Notes under the pieces: model-generated
What the model saw: the letters and a program-made list of their open reading frames with translations, nothing else
Database searches by the model: none
Told to the model about the DNA's origin: nothing
Shown: positions 12,061 through 21,503 of the stretch, in pieces
How the letters are laid out: each line of letters opens with the position of its first letter
Position numbering within the stretch: the stretch's first letter is position 1
Position numbers and translations under genes: made by a program
NCBI GenBank assembly: GCA_001414485.1
Contig: LLEY01000034.1
Coordinates: 372,001 to 436,000, forward strand
Source: Calycina herbarum
Lineage: Eukaryota; Ascomycota; Leotiomycetes; Helotiales; Pezizellaceae
Direction of reading: 5' to 3'
Length of the DNA: 64,000 nucleotides

Positions 12061-12585
12061 AACCAGTCTTTCCTCCCATCATTATAAATGAGGACCTCAT
12101 CTGGCGCAGGTCGTTGCGGCCTCGAACTACTCTCATAATAACATTCCTAAACAACAACCGCTAAATAAGGCAGCTTCTCGCACTGCCGCTACATGTCCCG
12201 GTCATATTTCAGTCCCGCTGCAGGTTTGATTAAACTCCTCAACAGCACAACAACAGAACGTGTTCAAGATCTAAAAAACTGTAAACTTAATAAAGGCCTG
12301 TTTGGCTCACTGTTTGATATATTGAGATATTCTATTAAATATGCTAGAAGTTGTTTAAAGTGACTCGGCATATTTTAAATTATATTCTAACTTTTTAATT
12401 GATATATTCAGTAATATTTTGGCTAGTGGTATATATATCGGTGCATATTTTATAGGAAGCATCCAATTTAGCCTAGAAGTAAAAGATATTACACAAACCC
12501 TGCTTATTTCAGAAGAGAAGAATAAGACGTAAAAGTGATTTAATAGTGAATAACAAGGATTTAAATAATTCGTCAACGTCCAACG
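12061..12585. other. AT-rich spacer with a lone MITE-end motif
   Basis: No gene is seen. GGCCTGTTTGGCTCA near 12295 matches the terminal motif of the MITE at 26257, but no partner end is visible nearby, so this may be a solo or decayed end. Positions 12340-12560 are AT-rich. Confidence 0.4.
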
Positions 12586-12589
12586 AAGC

Positions 12590-13200
12590 AAAAAAAGAAA
12601 TCAAACCCAATGCCACCACATATAGGAAAATAAACTTACCTTACAGTGCCCAAACTTTAAAGAACGTCCGCGGCCAAGCTGGCCACGGATAAGGGTAAGA
12701 CCCCACAAACTTGTGACGCCTCAACTCAACATCTCCTGTTACATGATTGTTTGTTTTTAACGAGAATCCAGAGGGCAACTCTAAGTTTTGAATGGCGGGC
12801 CTGTTACTGGTATTGCCAGTGCTTGTAATTGTGATAAAGATTCGCCGGGGCGTTATGATCTAAATCATTGTTGAATAATTTTGGAAATCTTCGGATTAAA
12901 ATGCCTAATTATGTTTATTAGTATACAACTTTGTAAACGAATTTTGAGAATTTGGCATGTTAGTGACCATTGGGCTAGTATGACTTTCTTTATAAATTAT
13001 AACGTGCTTATTTGAGGATATAAAAGGTTTAGATGCGAGAGTGAACTGGTAAAAAAGGTAGGGCAGGAATTTAGGGAAGCATAGAGTGGAGAAATTAATA
13101 TTAATCTCCCTTCAGAATACCGGTGTACAGTTGTAGAAAGTAGGCCTTTTGGTGCTTTTGATCGACTTTTGATAAAAAAGCAGTACTTAAAGCGAGTGCT
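12590..13200. repeat. Array unit 7
   Basis: Module A: poly-A, AAATCAAACCCAATGCC and AACTTACCTTACAGTGCCC (12633-12651). Module B is long and clear at 12795-12857 (GGCCTGTTACTGGTATTGCC ... GATTCGCCGGGGCGTT). Module C has GACCATTGGGCTAGTATGAC and GCTTATTTGAGGATATAAAA near 12964-13025. Confidence 0.75.
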
Positions 13201-13377
13201 CATACAACAAGAAGGTTATTGTCACCGAATATCGAAGCAATTGCTTCAATATTACACCACTGCTCACAAATGTATACTAGTACCCTTGAATAGATAGAGA
13301 CTTACGTATCAGTTATGACTTAGTGGCCTCGCTTCAGAGGAAGTGGGTTATAAAACTTCGTCTTTGTACCTATAAGC

Positions 13378-13960
13378 CAAAAAAAACACTCAAAAAAAGG
13401 AAGTCAAGCCCAGCGATCTGACCACAAAGAAGTCTCTTACCTTACAAGTACCTCTGAAGGTAGTATTTTTGTTTTTTTTCGTGTTTTTTTTTTTCCTTTT
13501 TCACTTATCGCCGTATCCCCAGAAGATTCAGGGGACTAAATGGTTTGATTGACGGCACAGCCGGAATGTTTGAAGAAACATCTGAGGCGTTGGCCAAGTA
13601 ACGGTATGGATTGTTACTCTTAATATCCTGGGATGCTCGAAGGGGCGTGTCGGGAGGTTATTGATACAGCGGATGCTGCTTAATTTGCCGACTGGTCTGT
13701 TACCGGTATTGTCAGATTTGTAATTGTGAATGAAGATTCACGGGGGGCGGAATCATTGATTGAATAATTTAAGAAATCTTCAGTTGAAAACGCCTGGTTT
13801 TGTACATTAGTAAATCAGGATTTAGAAGAAGAATGAGAATTTGAGATGTAGATGTGACCGCTAGACTAGTTTGACTTCGAGTATGCTAAAAAGTTCTTAT
13901 TTGAGAATATAAAAGAGGTGCAGAGGTCAGAGTGAATTAGTAAATAGACACGGAGGTACG
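13378..13960. repeat. Array unit 8
   Basis: Module A: poly-A, GAAGTCAAGCCCAGCGATC and TCTCTTACCTTACAAGTACC (13433-13452). A perfect palindrome ATGTTTGAAGAAACAT is at 13566-13581. TCCTGGGATGCTCGAAGG near 13629 recurs in unit 9. Module B is at 13692-13750, and module C ends with CTTATTTGAGAATATAAAAG near 13918. Confidence 0.8.
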
Positions 13961-14061
13961 GCGGTAAAGTATGGTAATCCCTCTGCCCCTGCATGTGGAT
14001 AAACTAAACATTGAAAGAATGGGGGATTTACAAGACTTGACTATTTTACCTCAGGATAAGC

Positions 14062-14730
14062 AGCAAAAAGAACATCAAAAAAAGAGGTCAAGCCCAGCAA
14101 TCCACACAAGGAAATCAATCTTCTTACCTTACAGTACCCAACAACTGATTTTACAGCCCCCAAGGTTTTGAAGGCAGCGAGATTAGCAACCTGAGGTTAC
14201 CAATCATTGGTTTTCTGGATTCCCGATGATGTACTGGCCGGGGGTATACGAAGGTACACCCCCTTATGTGTGTGAGTGCCAGTACTGGTGAGTGTATGTC
14301 AAGTATTCAAATGAACACTTCAAAGTGGTGAAGTATTGAAATAACGAAGCCTCTATTGAGACCCGAGGGCGAGCGTGTTCGGAGGAACACTCTCTAGGGT
14401 GGTTTGTAATGTCCTGGGATGCTCGAAGAAGTATCTCGGGCGCCAACTGAATAACGGATTGGGTGTGTTATTTTTTCTGACGGGTCTGTTACCGGTATCG
14501 CCAGTGTTTTAATTGTGAATGAAGATTCGCCGGGGCGTCAAGGGTGGAAAATTCGAAGGAATAATCTGGTTGAAACGCCTGGTTTTGTGGGTTAGTATAC
14601 GCGAATTTAGATGAAAGTTAAGGATGTGAAATTGGTGTGACTACTTGGCTAGCATGACTTGTTTATTAAACCACCCTCTTTATTTGAGGTTATAATAGAA
14701 TCTTTTAAAATGAATGATATTAGCAACTAA
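14062..14730. repeat. Array unit 9
   Basis: Module A: poly-A, GAGGTCAAGCCCAGCAATCC and TTCTTACCTTACAGTACCC (14121-14139). Palindromes include GTATACGAAGGTACAC (14244-14259) and GTGTTCGGAGGAACAC (14375-14390). Module B is at about 14483-14545. Module C has GACTACTTGGCTAGCATGAC and TTTATTTGAGGTTATAATAG near 14640-14700. Confidence 0.8.
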
Positions 14731-14781
14731 GACTTACGAGATTACCCGTAATTTAAAGGCACACAGAGACTTAGCTGATCT

Positions 14782-15275
14782 TCAAAAAATAATTTACAAG
14801 CCCAGCGGTTGAAATATATAGAGAGTTTCTTACCTTACAAGTGCATGCCCCTCCCAAGGGTGGCCCACGGCTCGTTTGGTCCGCGGAAGCTATCAACACC
14901 ACCCACTAAAACCAGGGTTTGGTTTTGGCGGTGTACGACGGAACACCTTGGGTGTGTGTATTATAGAAGTTGGGAGTTATTCAAAGGAATACTTAGTGGG
15001 ATTGAATGGCGCGCCTAGCTTTGGTGTTGCTAGTTTTCTGCCAGTATTGCCAGTTTTTAATTATGAATGAAGATTCGCCGGGGCGTGAATCGAATATTTG
15101 GAGAATTTTTCGGTTTGAAACGCCTATGTTTTTAATTCAGTATTTGTAAAGCAATGAATTTCAAGGTACTGTGGACTTCTTAAGACTACTAAGCTAGTAT
15201 GACGTGTTGATTAACAGAGGTTGCTTATTTGAGACTACAAGAAGACTTGAAGATAGAGGATTAAGTGAATTAGCT
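14782..15275. repeat. Array unit 10
   Basis: Module A is compressed (CAAGCCCAGCGG, then TTCTTACCTTACAAGTGC at 14828-14845). Palindromes are GTGTACGACGGAACAC (14931-14946) and TTATTCAAAGGAATAC (14977-14992). Module B is at about 15036-15086. Module C has GACTACTAAGCTAGTATGAC and GCTTATTTGAGACTACAAG near 15183-15243. Confidence 0.8.
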
Positions 15276-15496
15276 ACCACAGGTAGTGAGTATTAGCTTA
15301 TTAAGCAAACTGAAAGAAGCTACTCTACAGTGCATTTGGATTTGTCTGCGTCTCAAACTTGGATGCAACCATTAAAACTGCGAGTAGGCACTTGAGGATA
15401 GTTATAAGCAGATTTAAGCTAGCAATCAAGAGTGACTCGAATCCACTTTGAATTCTCCCACCTTAAGAGTAATAAATACCTAAACGAGCCTGGGCA

Positions 15497-15970
15497 AAAA
15501 AAAAGAAGTCAAGTCCAGCGATCATAATTCAAGGAAATCATCTTACCTTTCAGTACCCAATTCACTAGCCACTCTCCGAGGGGCTAGTGTGATATCAACT
15601 CCCCCCTTTACAATTTAAAATTTGCTTGGTGTGCGATGGGACACCCGAGGTGATGTATTGTCGATGGTCTGGATTATGTCTAATGACAACTCTCCTGGCT
15701 TATTCAAAGGAAGAAACCGTGGTTTGGGTGGCGGTACCTAACGGCACTATCTCTTTATTATTCCTTCCTCTTGTATTAAACTCCTAGCGTATTCAAGGAA
15801 TACACCCGTGGTTTGATAAATCTTGGAAATTTGAAGAAATTCCCGGTTCTATTTTTTGGGTGTTAGTTGAGAAAATTTAAAGCGGAGAGTTGAACGGGGG
15901 GACCACTGGGCTGGGATGACTTGATTGGTGCAGGAATTCCTCTTATTTGGGGTTCTAAGGGAAGACGGCT
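15497..15970. repeat. Array unit 11
   Basis: Module A: poly-A, GAAGTCAAGTCCAGCGATC and CATCTTACCTTTCAGTACCC (15539-15558). Palindromes are GTGTGCGATGGGACAC (15629-15644) and GTATTCAAGGAATAC (15789-15803). Module B is missing. Module C has GACCACTGGGCTGGGATGAC and CTTATTTGGGGTTCTAAG near 15902-15960. The array stops here, about 230 bp from the GH5 stop codon. Confidence 0.75.
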
Positions 15971-16198
15971 GTGGTGGCGCGAGGTTGGGTGAATAGGCAA
16001 GCGAATCACAAACCGTTTAGTAGATTTGATCAAACCCTCGTCTCTTGCAAGGTATTCATGAAGGAGATTGACCACCAAAGAAAAATGAAAAATATATACA
16101 AACACCCTCTCTCTTATCTACAAACATTCTTTCCCCTCAGCTCTCATCCCCAAATTCCTCATATCATACTCTTTTCCCCTCCCCCCAGCCCCAATCCT

Positions 16199-17982
16199 CT
16201 AAACAGTAAAAGTAACATTCACCCCATTCCCCACCCACCTAGGCCAAAACTCCACCGTAAGTCCCACCCCCGTCCCAGCAGCCTTCAACTTCGCAACTCC
16301 ACTAGCTTTAACAATCAACCCCCCATCATCAAAACCCCAATCACCGTATGTCCATCGAGCTTGTTGAAGAGGACCAAGATACACAGTCCAGTCATCCGCC
16401 AAATACGTCCCATCATCTTTAACAGCTTTAATGGCCGCGATATTGTTCAACCCCTGGTACGTTATTGGGATATGGAGGTCTGAATTAGCGTCAAGTGTTG
16501 CGAGGGAATAAGTTGAGGAGGCAGTAGGGAGTGTGGGTGTGCTGTATTGGATGATTTGGAGGGTGAGAGGGACGCCGGGAGTGAAGGATAGTGTTAAAGT
16601 CGTGACTGGGCCCGCAGGTGTCGTAGCCGAAAGAATACTCGAAAGATAAGCTTTCGAAACCGTCAAGACACCACTCCCATCCATCTTATAATCAGTGCTA
16701 GAAAGTTTCTTCCCTTTACCATCGGTAATTCCCACCAAAGTGTTTCCGTTCAAAATATACGGCACCTGGACATCCACCACAGGCTCACCAACTTTATGCC
16801 AAAGAAACGCACTCGTGTTTTGCGAAGCAAGACCAGGATCCGTCGTACTATCCGCCAGCGCATTTTGTTTCCCCGAAACAGTGGAAAAGAGGATATCAAT
16901 CCCCACCGGATCCTTCCAAAACCCAGCAGTACGGTTATACTGATCATCCCCATTATCCCAAATAATACTCGAATACCCATATTTCGCACACGTCCTAATA
17001 AAAAAATCATTATACTTCCATCTCGCCGCCGTTTCCGTAGAAGAAGTACTAGCATCCCACTCCCCAATAAAAGTAGGAATGCCACTAAAATTCCCATGGA
17101 AGAGTTCAAAATCAGAGACGAGAGAGGCTTTATCAGCGTCAGAACCCCAGATCGTTTTTCCCCATGCGGAGAAGATGAAGTCGTAGGGTGAGTAGTAGTG
17201 GAACTGCAAGGCCCATGGTTGATTCAAATAAGTTGTTGGTTTTTTAAACCACTGTGTTGTTTTTAGGATATCTTGGCCGAGACCACTTAAACTAACGACT
17301 CTTTTTGGGTTGTGACCGCCTGCTTCGTTTATGGCATCCAGGAAAGCGGTGTTCATGTTATTTAACAGATCCCCATGTTCCTGCGTCGTCCCAACTGGTT
17401 CGTTGATCGCTTCGAAGAGTAAGGAGGAGGATTTGCAGGCGAATTTTGAACCGATTTGGGACCAGAGTCTTGTGAATTTCTCGAGTATCATGGTGGTATT
17501 TGCATTGGCGACTGTAGGGTCTGCCCAAACCCAGGAATCGTGGTGTACGTTCAACACGACGGTAAAATTTAGGGCGAGAGCTTGATCGACGACTGTTTCG
17601 ACGCGGTTTAGGAATGTGGTGTTTACGGTCCAGGTTGGGGATGAGGAGGTGAAGTGGTAGGCCCATGTTACTGTCTTCAATTAGTATGGGAATTGTTGGT
17701 TGATTGGGAATGGAGGGAGGGTAATGCACCTGGGATTCTGATGCTTTTGAAGCCGCGTGATTTTATCTCGGCGAGGAGTTTTGGTGTTGCGGGGGCGTTG
17801 TTCCATGATCCTTCGTCTGGGACTGCGTCGAGTGTGTTTCCCAGATTCCATCCTGGATTGAGACCTGCGATTGCTGCGGCAGCTGTGACGGGCTGGAAGC
17901 TGGTCGTGCATTGTGAGAGATCTTGAGTGGAGACGAGGGGGAGAGTAGCAGCCAGGAGGCCGAGGAATTGAGAGGTCCGCAT
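16199..17982 (-). CDS. Secreted GH5 endo-glucanase with X2 and CBM46-like domains
   Basis: Endo-acting beta-glucanase (cellulose or xyloglucan-type substrates), predicted secreted. Two exons, 17982-17730 and 17670-16199, give 574 aa (phase-checked); the 59-bp intron starts GTGCAT and ends GACAG, restoring the GH5 motif SIRIPVTW. I start at 17982 because MRTSQFLGLLAATLPLVSTQ is a good signal peptide; an in-frame ATG 13 codons upstream would spoil it. The catalytic acid/base is Glu175 in FEAINEP and the nucleophile Glu288 in FIGEWDAS; HHDSW is the usual substrate-cleft His motif. Residues ~360-440 (STDYKMDGSGVLTVSKAYL) look like an X2 Ig-like module, and ~470-574 like CBM46. The three-part layout resembles bacterial GH5_4 cellulases. 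No break is seen. Confidence 0.9.
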
Positions 17983-18021
17983 CGTTACAATGTCAAGAAA
18001 CAATCTGGAAAGAACAGGCAA

Positions 18022-18640
18022 GAGAAGAAACGAACGAAAAAGGAAGAAGATACATGTTAATCAAACTGTGAACGCTCGACATTTTACTCACCCCCGTCGA
18101 AATACCCCCCCAATGTATTCTCCCGTCCCAATAAAAAAAACTGTACCCTTCCGATCATAACCTCCACAAATCGGAATCCATACCACCAACACACCCAGGG
18201 GAAAACGCATGACCCCAAGGCAGAGGTACTATATTATCCCTTCGCAATTGCCACTTAATATATCCAACCATCTTACACTGGGGGTAAAAACGTGGTGATA
18301 ATTTCCGGTAACCATATGCGGGGTGTGGAAGATAGATTGCCGAGTTTTTTTGAATGCGGGGAGAAGCATGGGGGGCCTGGGGTATTTTGCCTCGTGTAAA
18401 TCGATGGAAGAGTAATAAGGCTATTTAATTTTCCGTTCCGTGATGACCGGAATAAAAGGTTTGCGAGGGATTGATACGAGGTACTTTTTCTTGGTGGCGG
18501 ATTTAAAAACGTGACCTTTGTAACTAAATACAGGAGCTCAAAGACCGACGGATTACCCTGGAAGAATCGAAGATAATTGAAAATAGTAGAATCTCGGAAG
18601 AAGGCTTCGTAGTACGCATATCAATGAACGAAAAATGTGA
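18022..18640. other. Intergenic, upstream of GH5
   Basis: No gene is seen. The region should hold the GH5 promoter. No confident activator site could be called by eye. Confidence 0.5.
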
Positions 18641-18659
18641 GGGTACTCCAGCCTACTCG

Positions 18660-18910
18660 TGACCCTCTTTTTGGCCCCCAAACAATTGCCCGATAAGCTA
18701 CTAATTATCGAGTAAGCTCGTAGCAGATTTGGGGGCCAAAAATGAGTTTGCGAGTAAGCCCTCAGTTGGCTAGTAAGCTAGGAGTACATAGATTTGGGGG
18801 CCAAAAGTTAGTTTGCGAGTAATCCCAGTTAGCCAGTAAGCCAGTCGCACATTTGGGCAGTAAGCTATCAATTCGCGAGTAAATTGTCAATTCTCGAGTA
18901 AGCTAACTCG
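18660..18910. repeat. Minisatellite-like cluster of GAGTAAGC motifs
   Basis: About eight copies of (G/T/C)AGTAAG(C/T) occur at 15-30 bp spacing. A ~55-bp direct repeat begins AGATTTGGGGGCCAAAA at about 18725 and again at about 18790, with GTTTGCGAGTAA following in both. The complement TTTTTGGCCCCCAAA is at about 18668, so the GGGGGCC box also forms an inverted repeat. No coding potential is seen. Confidence 0.7.
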
Positions 18911-20597
18911 CCCCTGCTAGACTTCAACTTTGAGATTTTGCGAGAGTTTGCACATTGCCATCTTTTCTCTCAGAAAAAGATAATACGATGCTGTTTCCTG
19001 GAGGGGAGAGTCTAGATGCAAAGCGTGACCACGTAACTTAGCAGAACCCGTCATGAAGCTGCGAATAGCTTTAAGAACTCCCAAATCCATCGTACCACTG
19101 AGTGCCAAAACATCTTATCACGGAAAATGATGTGCCACGTGACTCCAATTCCCTGTATATATAGCAGAGTTTTCACCTCCAAATTCAAGCTCGTTAGAGC
19201 GTTTTCAACCCGATTTTGTACGTGACACATCTAAATGTAGAAAAGAACATCGAATCCCAGTTTTGAAAATATATTTTAAGTCGCAAAAACACGTGCTCTC
19301 CAGTTTGAGAAGTCTTGAAACACAACACCAAATCCTGATTTCATGTTCAAAAACAGAAAGATGAGCAGTCAGAAGTTTATATCCAAATACAGTACAAGAT
19401 ACCGATTTAGGAATCAACTCCTTCCTTCTCTTTATGCGATATTCAATCCCTCGTGCTCGCGACGTCATGGTTCCTCAAGGAGGTGTGTTTTGTTTCGAAG
19501 CAAACTTGATTCAGCAACTGTGCGTCCCAAAGCATCGCAAGACGCGGTACAGATCGTCAACCCTCGCGATACCTTGAATAAAAGGAGGTGAGTTGCCGGA
19601 TAATTACCTTCTTTTAGTACTGTGAATGGTCGATCGTGAATTGCTTCAATTCAGTCCCGAGTCCTGAAGTTGGACACTCAGTGTGCGATGGTGGAGCAGG
19701 AAGATGAGGATGATTGGTGAGGGAGGAAGGAGGGAATGGCCGTGTTTATGCCTTGATCGTGAATCTCTCCACCATGACCACTCGTTCCAATTTAAAGATC
19801 TTCGGGTGTTCGGATGATTTGGTGAAAGAGGAAATACTTGGTGTGAAGGTTTTGTGAGGCAGTGAGGAGAGTTTGAGAGATAGGGCCGCAGAGGTTCGAG
19901 GTGGTGTTGGTGAGAGGCGGTGGACGAGATATTGTATTGATTTGATTTGATGAAGTCAACACCAACACCAACACCACCTAAGGACCTAAGGTAACTAGAA
20001 GATACGAGCCACAGCCCTTGATTGTATCGCCTTTTAACCTTCTTCAGCGCTTCTAGATCGTGTGGTGGTGGTGGCTTGACAAGGTGAAGGCTCTCAAGAT
20101 TCGGTGAGATGTGTCCTAATCAAGCTTAGTGCCGTTGCTATTTTCGATCCCTTGCAGTGGTGAAGCAATTTTTTGGTGAGGCGACTCCCGTACACGACCA
20201 CGACCTTGCACAAATCTCGTCTCCTCCCTGCACTTGCACTCTTCACTCCGTCTTCCTCTTCAGTACAAACACACTCACACTCACTTCCCACACTTCATCC
20301 CATCTTCTTCCTTCGTTTACAAACACTTTACACCACTTACTGCCCTCGTAATATACCACCCCATTCACATCTTCCGCCGTTCACTTGTTTTGTTCCTCTC
20401 CTTTCTTTCATCACACGACCTCACACTCATCTCCCTAAAATCTCAATCCGACACAGCCCGGAAAAGCCAGAAGGACCCGCTATTACAAACACACTCCATC
20501 GACACGACCACCGTCGACACAACACCATCGCGGACATCTCATCTTCCTTCTCGACTCTCTCTCTCGACATCTCAACCTCCACCAACAGCATCTCACG
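18911..20597. promoter_or_regulatory. Long intergenic region and pyrimidine-rich leader
   Basis: No convincing gene is seen; open frames at 18917-19591 lack motifs. Positions about 20215-20595 are strongly C/T-rich on the plus strand up to the ATG at 20598, a pattern common in core promoters and leaders of well-expressed fungal genes. A CACCAACACCAACACCACC repeat is at about 19960-19978. Confidence 0.5.
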
Positions 20598-21503
20598 ATG
20601 GTGTCACCATCACAACTCCGCCTAGTGTCGGTCCTCGCCTTCCTCACCATCTCGACACAGGCAACTTTCCTCGACGGAGCAAATCTCTTCGCCGCACGGC
20701 AAGCATCTTCCTCAGCATCAGGCTCCGTTCAAATCGCAGAAACCACAACTACACAAGCAGCAACCTCAAGGGCAGCAGCAACAACAACCACCTCCCCAAA
20801 CGCCGTAACCACCTCCACACCAACCACCGTCAGAACAAGCGCAACACCAACCTCAAAAGCGGCTGATTCTCCCACTACAAGCACCCCAACGACGGCAGCA
20901 AACACTGGCACACAAGCCTCCGTAAGCACGCCCGTTTCCTCGACAGACTCACCAACAAGTACCAATGCTATTACCTCCGATACTCCAACTTCCGCGTCCG
21001 CAACGAAGGGTACCTCGAGTTCTGCCTCGAAGATTCTTACCTCTTCGATTGATACCGCGACCATCACCCCAACCGTAAATGTCCAAACAATAATCGAAAC
21101 CGTCTCTGGCTCCCTCATAACCTCTGTCTCCTCATCTACCGATACAGCCGCCTACGTAGCTGCTACAAGCGCCGCCGCAGCCTCCAACGCAGCTCTTGCT
21201 TCCTCATCCGAGAATAAGTCCTCTGGTATGTCGCCCAAGACACGAAACCTCATTATCGGTCTCGTGGTTGGTATTGGAGGAGCCGCTATTTTCGGGGGCT
21301 TGTTCATCGTAGCATGGAGAATCTGGGGACGAAAGAAGAATAACGATGAGAGTGATGGATTGATGGGATTCCGTGGGGGAAGTGCACCGGGTGAGAAACC
21401 TGTTGGTGCGGCTGCTGGACCACAGGCGAATCCGTTCCAGAGTACGCTGGAGACTTATCATAATCCTGCGAGGGGGAATGTTAACGCCTCTTCGAATTTC
21501 TGA
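20598..21503 (+). CDS. Mucin-like single-pass membrane protein (Mid2-type sensor-like)
   Basis: A 301-aa single-exon gene. It has an N-terminal signal peptide (residues 1 to about 22) and a Ser/Thr/Ala-rich, presumably heavily O-glycosylated ectodomain (about 36-210). One membrane segment lies at about 218-240 (LIIGLVVGIGGAAIFGGLFIV), with a stop-transfer WGRKKNN and a short cytosolic tail holding an NPFQS motif. This layout matches fungal wall-stress sensors of the Mid2/Mtl1/Wsc type, but there is no WSC Cys-rich domain, so Mid2-like is the closest description. The role (sensing wall strain upstream of cell-integrity signalling) is inferred from layout only. Confidence 0.75.
   Translation: MVSPSQLRLVSVLAFLTISTQATFLDGANLFAARQASSSASGSVQIAETTTTQAATSRAAATTTTSPNAVTTSTPTTVRTSATPTSKAADSPTTSTPTTAANTGTQASVSTPVSSTDSPTSTNAITSDTPTSASATKGTSSSASKILTSSIDTATITPTVNVQTIIETVSGSLITSVSSSTDTAAYVAATSAAAASNAALASSSENKSSGMSPKTRNLIIGLVVGIGGAAIFGGLFIVAWRIWGRKKNNDESDGLMGFRGGSAPGEKPVGAAAGPQANPFQSTLETYHNPARGNVNASSNF

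Larger units (their letters stand above)
6850..15970. repeat. Degenerate tandem array of ~0.7-kb composite units
   Basis: About eleven related units lie head-to-tail. Three modules recur in fixed order on the plus strand. Module A is a poly-A run, then a GAAGTCAAGCCCAGCG-like box, then CATCTTACCTTACAGTACCC. Module B is GTCTGTTACCGGTATTGCCA followed by a box ending GAAGATTCGCCGGGGCGT. Module C is CGCCTGGTTTTGT, then GACCGCTAGGCTAGTATGAC, then CTTATTTGAGGATATAAAAG. Module A anchors lie at 6914, 8803, 10140, 10821, 11255, 12633, 13433, 14121, 14828 and 15539, plus a partial copy at 9642. The last four spacings are about 690-800 bp. Short palindromes fill the A-B interval. No reading frame is conserved between units. 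I do not recognise this as a known element. Confidence 0.8.

Noticed and set aside
12795..15090. Module B as a conserved exon (plus strand reading through GSPGR-like text)
   Set aside because: Indels and stops differ between units 7, 8, 9 and 10, so no common frame exists.
8973..15803. A repeated peptide (GVPSNT-like) read from the palindromes on the minus strand
   Set aside because: The translation recurs only because the palindromes recur; stops and frame changes lie between copies (for example around 14310-14430), and arms change in pairs in a way that protein coding does not require.
7074..15803. Heat-shock elements (TTCnnGAA) in the array palindromes
   Set aside because: The spacing between TTC and GAA is four bases and the pattern does not continue in alternating 5-bp steps.
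6850..15970. CRISPR-like or rDNA spacer array
   Set aside because: Eukaryotic context, no short identical repeats with unique spacers, and no rRNA sequence in any unit.
15971..16483. 170-codon plus-strand frame over the GH5 3' end
   Set aside because: Low-complexity shadow of the minus-strand GH5 gene with no motif.
20234..20866. 210-codon frame overlapping the mucin-like gene start
   Set aside because: It is a shadow frame of a pyrimidine-rich leader and Ser/Thr-rich coding DNA; the 20598 frame has signal peptide and membrane segment.
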